Source: Nymphaea colorata (taxonomy: Eukaryota; Streptophyta; Magnoliopsida; Nymphaeales; Nymphaeaceae). Taken from it: 64,000 nucleotides of DNA. Shown one piece after another: positions 13,500-24,060 of this stretch. The notes beneath the pieces are model-generated. The model saw only the letters and a list, made by a program, of their open reading frames with translations, did not search any database and was not told the DNA's origin. The DNA is taken from the NCBI RefSeq assembly GCF_008831285.2, contig NC_045148.1, positions 4,216,001-4,280,000 on the forward strand. Reading direction: 5' to 3'. Positions within the stretch are counted from its first letter, which is position 1; every line of letters begins with the position of its first letter. Both the position numbers and the translations under genes were made by a program.

Positions 13500-14440
13500 C
13501 ATATTCGTTTTCTTTAGGGCTAAGTCAAGCCCAAACTTATTTTCTTAGCACGTACGTCACGTTGCAGCCCTCTGGTTGGTAACCGTAGCTTCGGCTATAC
13601 GTCAAGAGCATGAGAGGACCTATGAAGAAAGTTGGGCTGACCACCTCTTTGGCCTTCGGATTGCCGATGCTCGCAAGTAGCTTCTATGCAATTGGAGACA
13701 ATATGTATGCAAAAAATTTATGAATGGATATTGAAGTATATTCTTACAGCTAGCAGACCACTAAGTAAAGTTTCGATATGGGAAAAGAAAGGTAACGTGT
13801 TGATTAAATTAATTTCGTCATGATTTATTTTCTTCTAAAATCTAAACATTTATGAGTTATTCATATTGGATTGCTGTCTAAAGAATTTTGGATCTAGTGT
13901 GAATTCTAATTTAGATGCAATTTATTCCAAATTATAGCCTAGATGTCGAAAATTGATTTGGGTTATTGATCCAGTTGTCTTGAATATTGAAATAAGTTCG
14001 AATTTGGATATGACCTATTTTATAAAAATTGTACTAAATAACTCTCCGGTTAGATTTAATCTGCTTTAAAGTACATATGTGCAATTGCAAATATCTTTGA
14101 ATTTGATTTGTTTGCAAAGTACATATATTTTGGTTTGCTCATTATTGCAAACAGATTTAGTTTTGAATTGTCCTGAAAAATATAAATCTGTGTATGTTAG
14201 TATTAATATTAAATTTGGATTTAATTTTCTTTCAAAAATTATATTTATGTCTGATAGTTACTGTAAATGGATTAGAAATCGATTTCTCTTGAATATATAT
14301 GTACTAGATGATGCAAACCAATTTTGGATTTATACGATCTATTTTGAAAATGCATATGTTTAATTCCTTTAATTGTAAGCAGTTCTGGACCTGGACCTAG
14401 GTTTACCTATAATTCAAACTGTGTGAGTTCATTTAAAGTA
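13500..14440. other. Intergenic, no gene recognised
   Basis: AT-rich sequence with only short open frames that match no family known to me. It ends where composition changes to the GC-richer LTR-element sequence at about 14.44 kb. Confidence 0.45.
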
Positions 14441-15270
14441 CCCGTGTGCCGAGTTCGTTACACCAGTCAGCATCAGTCTATACTCGTTTGTTTCAGTAAA
14501 TTCTCCACATTGGAGGACTGAAGGGCAAACAGGCGTGAATCAGGAGCGTCGCAGCCGGCTATGGGCTGGCCAACAGTCACTTATGGGCGCCATAGTCGGG
14601 ACATCTACAGCCTCAACCGCCCGAGTGATTGGCCGCCTGCGATAGGTCATAGCTGAGAACTATCTGCCTCCGAACAGCAGGCATATAGCATTCCTAACGA
14701 AAGGCTTTCAGGGATTATGGAGGTAGCCGAGAAAGTACTAGCCACATGCAGCAGCATGGCTGGACTTATTCTGAGTGCAGCCTCAGCCGGCCGAAGCATA
14801 GTTGAGAGGTGGGTGGCTTTGGCCGACACCATTCCGAGCGCAGTCTTAGTCTGCGCCCTGACCCTTGCCGAAGGGCATTTGGCATGGCTCCTCACGTGTT
14901 AGCCGGCAACCGAGAGCTCGATCCTTTTTGTGCACAGAGATTGGTCTCCCTGAACTACCCGACGAATTACAAGACTCCAATGATGCAGCTCTCTTCACAA
15001 CAGATTTAACCTAGGGCAAGGAGACAAATCCAACCTAGGAGAAGAATTTCCACCAAAAATAGGGAATAGCCGATCATCGAATTCTGAAACCGGAACACCA
15101 GTTACAATTTTTGGCGGGGATATAAAATCCCTCACACTTGTATTTTTGTTTTTAAACTTGCGTGTATTCCCAAGGGGCGATCCTTGTCGCATTTTTCGCT
15201 TCACTTGATTAATAAAGCAAAGGATTTTTGTTGTTCATTCGTGTGGTTCTCGAGTGATCTCTGGTGATTG
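14440..15270 (+). mobile_element. Left part of older LTR element E2, split by Copia
   Basis: GC-richer than its left neighbour. Near the right end it shows an LTR-like order of signals: TATAAAA at 15121-15127 and AATAAAG at 15211-15217, about 90 bases apart as in a U3/R region. The sequence continues across the Copia insertion: bases 15266-15270 (GATTG) are the left target duplication and the host resumes at 21502. No coding domain is recognised here. Its left boundary is a guess based on composition. Confidence 0.45.
15266..15270. repeat. Copia target site duplication, left
   Basis: GATTG, identical to 21497-21501 just after the 3' LTR. Five bases is the usual size for this class. Confidence 0.9.
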
Positions 15271-15727
15271 TGTAAGATCATTTGGTGGGCCGGCATATGT
15301 CTATGAGCAATTTCAAACATTATGACTGTCTTAAAGTAAATATCCGCGATTGCATTTTGAAATATTACGTCATTTTAGATGGTATGGGGTAATTTTAAAA
15401 TGTATAGATACCAGTACGTAATTACAGACTCATTGATGGGTCGAATCCGTAATTGTCCTCATTATATAATGGTAGTGGTCCCTGGGGTCGTGCGAACAGT
15501 TGCTTTTGGTTTCTAGGGTTTTCTCTTCCCCATCTGAGAAAGACCTCACGCGCACCGCACGTACCCTGGAAGATCCTACCGCGATCTACTGTCCGTGCAT
15601 TTCAGATGGATTCAGGTACGCTTCCGCTTCAATTTAAGGTTTTGTTTATTTCAATGATTTAGCATGAGCATGATCCTGTTTTAAGGCATATCATTTTGTG
15701 TATGCATGAAGGGCAGAAATCCCAACA
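15271..15727 (+). repeat. 5' LTR of Copia element
   Basis: 457 bp, begins TGTAAGATCA and ends ATCCCAACA. It matches 21116-21496 along its length except for an 82-bp stretch present only here (about 15490-15575), a 6-bp difference near 15343 and scattered substitutions. Confidence 0.93.
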
Positions 15728-15729
15728 AT

Positions 15730-15742
15730 TGGTATCAGAGCC
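15730..15742 (+). other. Copia primer-binding site
   Basis: TGGTATCAGAGCC two bases after the 5' LTR, complementary to the 3' end of plant initiator methionine tRNA, the standard minus-strand primer. Confidence 0.9.
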
Positions 15743-17245
15743 TATGCTCCTTGTTGAATCGTTGATTTTTTGGCGTTTTTCCCTCTTCGATTCTTCCCCT
15801 GTTTTCTGCTGCAAGAGTTTTCAAAAAAAAAAAAAAAAAAAACTTTGCGTGGGAGAGCAACGGAAGCCGTCGGGCTTCCGCTGCATGGCCTGAGGCACAG
15901 GGAGGCTATGGACGGCCGGTTTTTCGGCAGGCAATCGTCGCCGGAAGGGAAAGGAACAGGAGCGGCAAGGGGCAGGCGATGAAAGGAAGGTGCTACGGCC
16001 GTCGAAGGGCTGCCACCGGCGACCTCGATGTCGCCGGACGGGCTCATACGACCCGCCGGCGCCGACCCAACGTCTCAGGACGCCCGCCGGTGGTTTTCCC
16101 GCTGCCGTTGCTGCTGTTTTCAACCTCACACTTCAAAAAAGGGGCAGAATGGAGATGAAGGGGAAACCGGCCGGGTTTCCAGAGGACGTCGGTCCGCCAT
16201 TGTGGCGGACGACGTCCGGCGACGCTGGCGGCACCCGCCGGCGGCCACCCATGGTGTTGGGTGGCCTGCCGGTGGAGCTTCACCGCCCGCCTACCGAAGC
16301 GGTGGAGGCGAAGCCCGTGACAGTCGGGCGGTCGATTTGGGTCGGACCGAGTCGGGTTTTGACAGACCCGATCCAGATCCAACAGGATTTAAAAAAAAAA
16401 AAAAATTTACCGCCCGCCCGCGCGCGTGCGTCTGACTTAAAAACGGTTCATTTGGTTTTAAGACCGAACTGTATCCATTTGGTTTAACTTTGGAAAACTG
16501 GTTCATTCAGTATTGGAACCGATACGATCTAATTTTGAACGGTTCATCCAATTTTTGAACCAGTTCAGTCCTGTTTAGGGCTATGTGGGTGTTTTTGTTG
16601 TGGTTTAAGACCGATACGGGCCATTTTAAGGCCGATTCAGTGGTTCTTGACCCATTTAAACATAATTATGGTACCGGTTCATGAAAATTTGGACTCTTTT
16701 GGGCCCATATCATTGAATCATTTGGTTTTGGATTTAATGTAGGGCATACTTGTATGTGAATTTGGTTTATGCATTATGTTTTGCATGTTATTAATTTGTG
16801 AGTGTACTTTAGATGAATGTTTGGAATGTGAATTTGAACTTTGGCCATGTCTGTTGTTCGAGATGAGTACGTTTGTACTTTACGTCTTCAAAGTGACCTC
16901 TGTTGTACAAATTTGCCTATTTTGAACATTAGATAATAGTATACTTGATCCATGCGGGCAATGATCAACCCAAAGGAGGATTGTTGCTTGGTCAGGTTTA
17001 AGTATACAGGGCAATGAATATGTGATAATTTTTTAGGTTTTCATATGAATAGCGAGTCAATCCAAAGATAGGCTCGTTGTTTGACAGGGTTAATTATCTA
17101 TAGTCATTGTTGACCAAGAATACCACTTGCAGTTAATATTTCAATCCAAAGATTGGATATTGACATTGCACCAGTACCTTGTGATGAGATTTAAGCCATT
17201 GTATTTAAATTTATTTATATTTATTATTTCATCTTTGTACATGTT
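15743..17245 (+). other. Copia leader, gag not recognisable
   Basis: About 1.5 kb between the primer-binding site and the first pol-like codons. It contains a run of 20 A (15823-15842), a GC-rich block rich in CCGGCG words (about 15850-16330), and three spaced variants of TCAATCCAAAG (about 16965-17155). Several long but mutually overlapping frames in the GC-rich block have no gag features and are treated as chance. Confidence 0.6.
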
Positions 17246-20200
17246 TTGATTGTGAGCATGTTTGGTATTTTTTTTGTTCTTTGTACAGTGAGTTTTGCCT
17301 CTATGATACTTGCAAATTTGAGTATTATTCCCGAGTTAAATGATTCGATTTTTATAATTAAGAAAAGAAAGACTGTTAAAGAAGTTGCCGTTGACCAATC
17401 ATCCGTTAAAAAACAGAAGGGTGAATGTCATATAAAGAAGGATTGTACTGAGTATCACGCATGGCGTGAAAAGAAGGGCACACTTCTCACTTTGGTTTGT
17501 TCTGAGGTTAATTTAACTTCAATACCCAGAAACACTTGGTGAGTAGATTCGGTTGCTACTACTCACATAAGTGTGTCTATGCAAGACTGCCTAAATTGTC
17601 GAACGCCAAATGATGCTGAAAGATTCATCTATGTGGGCGATGTCAAGAAGACAAAAGTTGAAGCCATAGCAGATTTTTGGTTATTGTTAAAGACTGGTTG
17701 TTATTTGAATTTGACAGAAACTTATGTGGTGACGTCTTTTAGACGGAATTTAGTTTCTATTTCCTCATTGGACAAATTTGGTTACTATTGTTCATTTGGA
17801 GGAAGTAAATTTAAGTTGTTTCTGCACTCAAATTTGATTGCCACTGGTTCTTTATCTAGTAGCGATAACCTCTATTTGCTTGATACGGTTCCTTCATATC
17901 ATGAGACCTTGCATGTTACGTCTAGTGGTACTAAAGGACAATTAGCCAATGAGAATTCTGCTATGTTATGGCATAGGCGCTTAGGACATATCTCTAAAAA
18001 GAGAATAAAAAGACTTATGTCAAATGGAATTCTTGAGTCCCTTGATTTTGCAGACTTTAATGTTTGCATTGAATGTATAAAGGAAAAACAAATAAACATT
18101 AAAAAAACAGGTGCAAGTAAAGCTTCAGACGTCTTAGAACTGATTCATACGGATGGTTGTGGTCCATTCCTTACGGCTTGTTGGAATGGACAACAATATT
18201 TTATCACGTTCATAGACGATTATTCTCGTTATGGCTACCTATATTTGATTCATGAGAAGTCTCAATCCTTAGACGTTTTCAAGTCATTTAAAGCCGAAGT
18301 TGAGAATCAATTAGGCAAAATGATTAAAGCCGTTAGATCTGACCGTGGTGGTGAATACTATGGTAGATTCGATGGATCAGGTGAACAACGTCCAGGGCCT
18401 TTCGCTAAGTACCTAGAGGAATGCGGTATAGTCCCTCAATACACCATGCCGGGTTCTTCCAGAATGAATGGTGTAGCTGAGAGACGAAACATGACTCTTA
18501 TGGATATGGTAAGGAGTATGATTAATCATTCTACCTTACCAGAGTCCTTCTGGGGAGAGACATTAAAGACTGCAACTTATATTCTAAATAGAGTGCCATC
18601 AAAAGCAGTACCGAAAACCTCATATGAATTGTGGACAGGCAAAACGCCTAGTATGAGGCATTTTCATATTTGGGGATGTCCAACTGAAGCAAGGCCATAT
18701 AGGCCAAGCGAAAGAAAACTAGACTCTAAGACGGTTAGCTGTTACTTTGTTGGGTATTCTGAAAGGTCAATGAGTTATAAGTTTTATAATCTATCCAGTA
18801 AGTCTTTCTTTGAAACGGGAAATGCCCATTTCTTTGAGGATATTGAGTTTGGGGGAGGTGATCAGGTTAGAAACATTGCCTTTGAAGAGAGACCTAAATC
18901 CACTTATACAGATATTGTAAGCAATAGCATTCCTGCCATTGTTTTATCAACATATTCAGAAGAAGGCAATGATGTCGATCTCCCTACTAAAAAACAAACT
19001 CAACAACCTCAAGAAAATCAAGTAGAGGTGCCACTGAGGAGATCCACTAGAGAGAGGAGAAATACAATTTCAAATGATTTTGTCTATCTCCAAGAACATG
19101 ATGTTGATATGGGCTTAATAGAAGATGATCCTTTTAACTTCCAGCAAGCAATAAAGAGTTCTAAATCACATAAGTGGATAGATGCCATGAGTAAGGAAAT
19201 AAAGTCCATGATGGACAATGACGTATGGGATGTTGTTCCCTTGCCTGAAGGTGTGAAACCCATTGGTTGTAAATGGATATTTAAAACCAAGAGGGATTCA
19301 TTAGGAAACATCGAAAGGTATAAGGCACGTCTTGTTGCAAAGGGCTTTACTCAAAAGGAAGACATTGATTATACAGAGACTTTCTCTCCATTTTCATCGA
19401 AAGACTCTTTGAGGACCATAATGGCACTTGTGGCTCATTTTGACTTAGAGCTGCATCAGATGGATGTAAAGACAGCGTTTCTAAATGGAGACATTGATGA
19501 AACGATATATATGGTGCAACCAGAAAACTTTGTTTCAGGAAATGCAAAGAAAATGGTCTACAAACTTAAGAAATCCATCTATGGGCTAAAGCAAGCTTCC
19601 CGTCAGTAGTATTACAAATTTCATCAAGCTATAGTTTCATTTGGCTTTGAGATCAATATATGGTTGATGAATGTGTATACCATAAGTTCATTAGGGGTAA
19701 ATTTATTTTTCTGGTTTTATATGTCGATGATATATTGCTGGCAAGTAATGATGTGGGCACATTACATGAAACTAAGAAATTTTTGTCATCAAAGTTTGAC
19801 ATGAAGGATCTTGGTTGTGCATCTTTTGTATTGGGAATCCAAATATTTTGAGACCGTTCTCGGGGTATTCTTACATTATCACAAAAGACCTACATTGATA
19901 AGGTGCTTCAGCGATATGGCATGAAGAATTGTAAACCAGGAGATACTCCAGTTGCTAAAGGAGACAAGTTTAGTCTCAAACAGTGCTCTAAAAGTGAAAT
20001 CAAATGTAAGGAAATGGAAAAGATTCCCTATTCGTCTGTTGTGGGAAGCTTTATGTATGCTCAGGTTTGTACTCATCCGGATATTGCATTTATCGTGGGA
20101 ATGTTAGGCAGATACTTAAGTAATCCATGTATGGATAATTGGAAAGCAGCCAAAAGAGTATTGAGGTATTTACAAAGAACAAAAGATTTTAGGCACACAT

Positions 20201-20712
20201 ACAAGAAGTCATACCAGTTGGAGATCATTGGGTATTCAGATTCTAACTTTGTTGGGTGCCAAGACAGTCACAAGTCTACTTCAAGCTATGTATTTCTGTT
20301 GGCTGGAGGAGCTATATCCTAAAAAAGTGTTAAACAAACACTTGTAGCTACTTCAACCATGGCAGCAGAATTCATTGCATGTTACGAGACATCCAATCAT
20401 GCATTGTGGTTGCGAAATTTTGTCACGGGGTTGCGCATTATGAATGGTGTACAAAGACCACTAAGGTTATTGTGTGACAATAATTCAGCAGTAATGTACT
20501 ATAATAACAGCCGTAGTTTGTCAAAGTCAAAGCACATCGACATAAAGTTTTTGACTGTTAAAGAGAGGATACAGAATGGTCAGGTGTCTTTAGAACATAT
20601 TGGGACAAACTCTATGATTGCAGATCCACTTACAAAGGATTTAACACCTAAGGTCTTTCACGAACATGTTGTTCATATGGGGGTGTTATCCTCGGATGAT
20701 GTACTGGTTTAA
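17246..20712 (+). pseudogene. Copia pol (PR-IN-RT-RNase H), broken
   Basis: A knuckle remnant (GECHIKKDC, about 17419-17447) lacks its first Cys pair. Protease follows, with a stop just before it (W-stop-VDSV at about 17540) and the catalytic D-S-G changed to D-S-V. Integrase has the zinc motif (LWHRRLGH about 17965, then C-x2-C) and acidic residues in HTDG (18146), RSDRGGEY (18331) and AERRN (18478). RT has [10 protein letters not shown] (19462) and the catalytic YVDDILL (19720). Between them TAG replaces the expected Trp after SRQ at 19607, and another stop lies at 19850. RNase H shows YSDSNFVG, TMAAEFIA, CDNNSAV and KSKHIDIKF, with one more stop near 20320. The longest unbroken piece is 17573-19609 (678 codons). 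The stops are few, so the insertion is not very old, but no full product can be made. Confidence 0.93.
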
Positions 20713-21104
20713 TGTGAGTTTGTATTATGTTTGCTCTTATATATGGACACATATTCAGTTTTCTACAGAATAAAGTTTAAAGTTCTTTGGTTCCATTATG
20801 TGTTTGTGTATTTGTGTTTTTGATCTCCATAAGATTTTAAAGTTGGACCAGTAGAGAATAGACATGTTGTAATCACATTACATGTAATTCTCATGCTATA
20901 CATTCATATCAGATCTATGTCATTGATTATGTTAACATTTGTGATCATTGAAGGTTTAGCTAATTTTGATATAGCGAAAGCCGCTTTGGTTTTGTGTTGA
21001 CATGATCATGGACGAGATTGGTGAAAATGACGTTTAATAAGATAGCAGTTATGAGCTCCTAAGGTTTTATGTAATGTCTGAATGTATAAAGACATATTTG
21101 GCCC

Positions 21105-21115
21105 AAGTGGGAGAT
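21105..21115 (+). other. Copia polypurine tract
   Basis: AAGTGGGAGAT immediately before the 3' LTR, the usual form of the plus-strand primer site in plant Copia elements. Confidence 0.8.
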
Positions 21116-21496
21116 TGTAAGATCATTTGGTGGGCCGGCATATGTCTATGAAGAATTTCAGACATTATGGCTGTCTTAAAGTAAATATCCGCTTAAGTGA
21201 TTGCATTTTGGGATATTACGTCATTTTAGATGGTATGAGGTAATTTTAAAATGTATAGATACCAGTACGTAATTATGGACTCTTTGATGGGTCGAATCCG
21301 TAATTGTCCTCATTATATAATGGTAGTGGTCCTTGGGGTCGTGCAAACCGCGATCTACTGTCCGTGCATTTTAGATGGATTCAGGTACGCTTCCGCTTCA
21401 GTTTAAGGTTTTGTTTATTTCAATGATTTAGCATGAACATGATCTTGTTTTAGGGCATTTCGTTTTGTGTATGCATGAAGGGAAGAAATCCCAACA
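21116..21496 (+). repeat. 3' LTR of Copia element, with 82-bp deletion
   Basis: 381 bp, TGTAAGATCA to CCCAACA. Relative to the 5' LTR it lacks 82 bp between GTCGTGCAAAC and CGCGATCTACTG and has six additional bases (CTTAAG context) near 21192. Confidence 0.93.
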
Positions 21497-21501
21497 GATT
21501 G
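21497..21501. repeat. Copia target site duplication, right
   Basis: GATTG, the partner of 15266-15270. Confidence 0.9.
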
Positions 21502-24060
21502 TCCATAATGTCAGCAATCCTCCAGCAATCCCACGTCTTCCATGTACCCTACGCCATGAGTTCTCCGGCTGTGGGTCCATTGAAGAACAGATTGTGATCA
21601 ATTGCAGTCAGAGAGGAATTTCAACCGATTTGATTATGTCTGACAATTGACGCATCTCAGGCAAGCGTCCGATCGATTTGAGAAGCCTGGCCTGGCTTCA
21701 ATTGGTTTGGAGCTGAAACCGGTAAGATCCCTGCTTGATTTAGATCCTATTGTCTTTGGATTTAGATCCGTTTTTGCCAATTGTCCGACCAAAAAATTCC
21801 TATCTAAGCATCTTCTATCTTATTAGTCACTTGGATCAATGATCAGAGAGTCTGATTCACCTTTCTAGTGTTGAAAATTTGAACTTACCTTTGGTAGATT
21901 AGATTGCTCGCTTGAGCCGGAAGGTCGTTGAAGAATTTCACCATCCGCTTTTGCTTCACTCTGATTTGCTACTGTTTTTTCGACAACTGATCTAGATCAA
22001 ATTCAGGTGGCAATACTTGTCAAATAGTCATGGCCAAGATAACTGTTAATTTGTGGATTTTTCATCGTACATATTGGAGATCGCTCCATTTGTGAAACTT
22101 AATCCACCCGGGGTCTTTCTGATATTCAGCATTCACACCGAGGGTTTATCTAGCCATTATTCACTAGAGAATTCAGGTCTAATCGCTACTTTGCCGAGGC
22201 CTTTTTCATGGGTGAAGAGGTTGTGTGGCGTTCTGTGTGTTTCTGCACACCGCAGGCAACTTCGCCGAGGTGTTGAGCTGCTAGATGCAGCTAGCTTCCT
22301 GCTGATGGCTGAGATACACCAACGGACCTGACAGACCTGTCTCTCAAGATGTTCATGAACATATTGGTTGCATACCACAAGAGGTGATTGGTTGAGGCCT
22401 TGATCATTTCCAGATGTCGGCTACTACTGATTAGTGTCTGGCACTAATGGGGACTGGGTCATGAAACAAATTCAAATGATAGTACATGGTGCCGAGGCCT
22501 TGGGAGGCCGATCGGACTCATCTCCGCTACTTGCAGATACGTGCACCGCACGTGGCCCCAGTATATGAGGTTATTGGTCACCTTATAAAGACGGGTTGGG
22601 TAGTTTGGACACATTGTCATGATTGGTAGGGTTGACTCTTCTCGAAGGATCCCAATTTTAGAGAGTTCAGTCCTGAGCCTTTGAATCCGAAGTTGGAGAG
22701 CGTCCCATGGGTTTGGGTGTGGATCGACACGTAGGCAAGGTTTGATGCATGCATTTGATGAATTGGCCTGTGGATGTTTCAGCGAGTTGTGGGAGCTTTA
22801 TGCTTTGTATCAAGCATATGTCCCTATAGCCTCCATTTTTACATTCATTATGTATTTAGTTAGGTGGAGGGGAGATTCACGGGACGTTTTATACTGATTT
22901 ATGGAGTTCATTTTAGCCAGGGTACATGTCTGGTAGGGATCGTGATCTTGTTCTAGCTTAGGACTTTACGAGGTCGGACTCTATCTAGGAGAGGTCCTGG
23001 ACGGGGTCTACCAGGTTGGTATCAAAGCCGGCTTAGGCTAGTGCTGGGCTCGGTTGGTCTGTCTTGAGTCATAGAAGGCTGCAATAGGTCATGTGTAGCT
23101 GAACAATGTTGATTGAGTCCATGTTCATGGACAGTGTAACTGATCCAGACCCACCAAGGACCTAGTCGAGACTAGCGATAGTTGCTGCCGAATACCACTG
23201 TTGTTCGAGGTTTGAGTGTACGTTGCTAGGCTGTGCAAGGCTTATCCTGCCAGTCGAGCAAGAGAGGCTAACCAAGAGTCTGCTGCAATCGAATGATGTC
23301 TTAGGGAGCACTGAGCAAGGCGCTATACGCTGATAAGATATTGCAGGAGGCCGGCCACAACCAACACCAGACGCTGCAACACCACAACACGTGGCCGAGC
23401 GCGTTGCCGAGGAGAGCCGGGTGCCAACGCGAGGATAAGAGCACTGCCAAAAGCAGCCAGGGGCACACGACCGACGCTGAGGCAAGCAGCGCACAGGAGG
23501 GCGAGAGCACGACCGATGACGTAGGCGAGGATAACCGAGGGCATTCGACTAGTGCTGAGACATTCTGGGCGCAGACAACCAGGGGCAGAGCGCTCAGCGA
23601 GGCTATTGCGGCATGGGGGCCACTCAGCAGACTTGGAGATTTGTCTAGGGAGGTTACGCTTCGCAACATTAAGCAACAAACGCCAGCCGAGGACAAGGCT
23701 GGAGATGTACCATGCCCATTGCAGCTGAGGGAGGCTATTCAGCGAGCCCAGCCCAATGACGAGCCCACGGTGCAAACCAAGTTCACTGCAGTCAACCCAC
23801 TTTAGACTCAGTTAACCTTGGAGCCGAGTGCAGAGAAGACCGAGCTAGCTCCGGCCAGTTTTAGCTCGAGTTCAGCCATCGGACCTAGCCATTACAGCAT
23901 CAACAAGGTTCAGACCTAGATGAGCACATGACACCGAGACGGGTGTGTATCAGACCGAGACGCAGTCAGTAAAGGCAATATGCACAGGAACCGGTTCGTT
24001 GGACCCAGTTCAGTGAGATTTTAGCTTGCTTTTGGTATTTCTTTTGTTTTTCCTTGTACC
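21502..24060 (+). mobile_element. Right part of LTR element E2
   Basis: Host sequence resuming after the Copia element. TTGGTATCAAAGCC at 23018-23031 is a primer-binding site of the TGGTATCA type, so the E2 5' LTR should end just before it. A GC-rich open stretch follows (23341-23805, 154 codons, Glu/Ala/Gln-rich, no recognised domain) in the gag position. The segment 22738-22960 reappears, diverged, at 44695-44920, confirming that it is repetitive. RT and integrase were not found, so the superfamily is unknown. Confidence 0.5.

Larger units (their letters stand above)
15271..21496 (+). mobile_element. Ty1/Copia LTR retrotransposon, nested and inactive
   Basis: A 6226-bp element bounded by TG...CA LTRs and flanked by a perfect GATTG duplication. 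Order: 5' LTR, primer-binding site, long leader, broken pol (knuckle remnant, protease, integrase, RT, RNase H), polypurine tract, 3' LTR. The domain order PR-IN-RT-RNase H defines Copia. The RT/RNase H wording (KGDKFSLKQC, PYSSVVGSFMYAQVC) is of the Tnt1-like kind. A proper gag gene is not recognisable between the primer-binding site and protease. The element inserted into LTR element E2. Premature stops and a lost protease residue make it non-autonomous. Confidence 0.95.

Noticed and set aside
15990-16487. Overlapping open frames of 110-165 codons on both strands in the Copia leader
   Set aside because: They arise from a stop-poor GC-rich block; Arg/Pro/Gly-rich with no gag or other domain.
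23162-23775. Minus-strand frames of 110-150 codons opposite the E2 gag-position frame
   Set aside because: Leu/Ser/Ala-rich antisense of a GC-rich segment, no domain.
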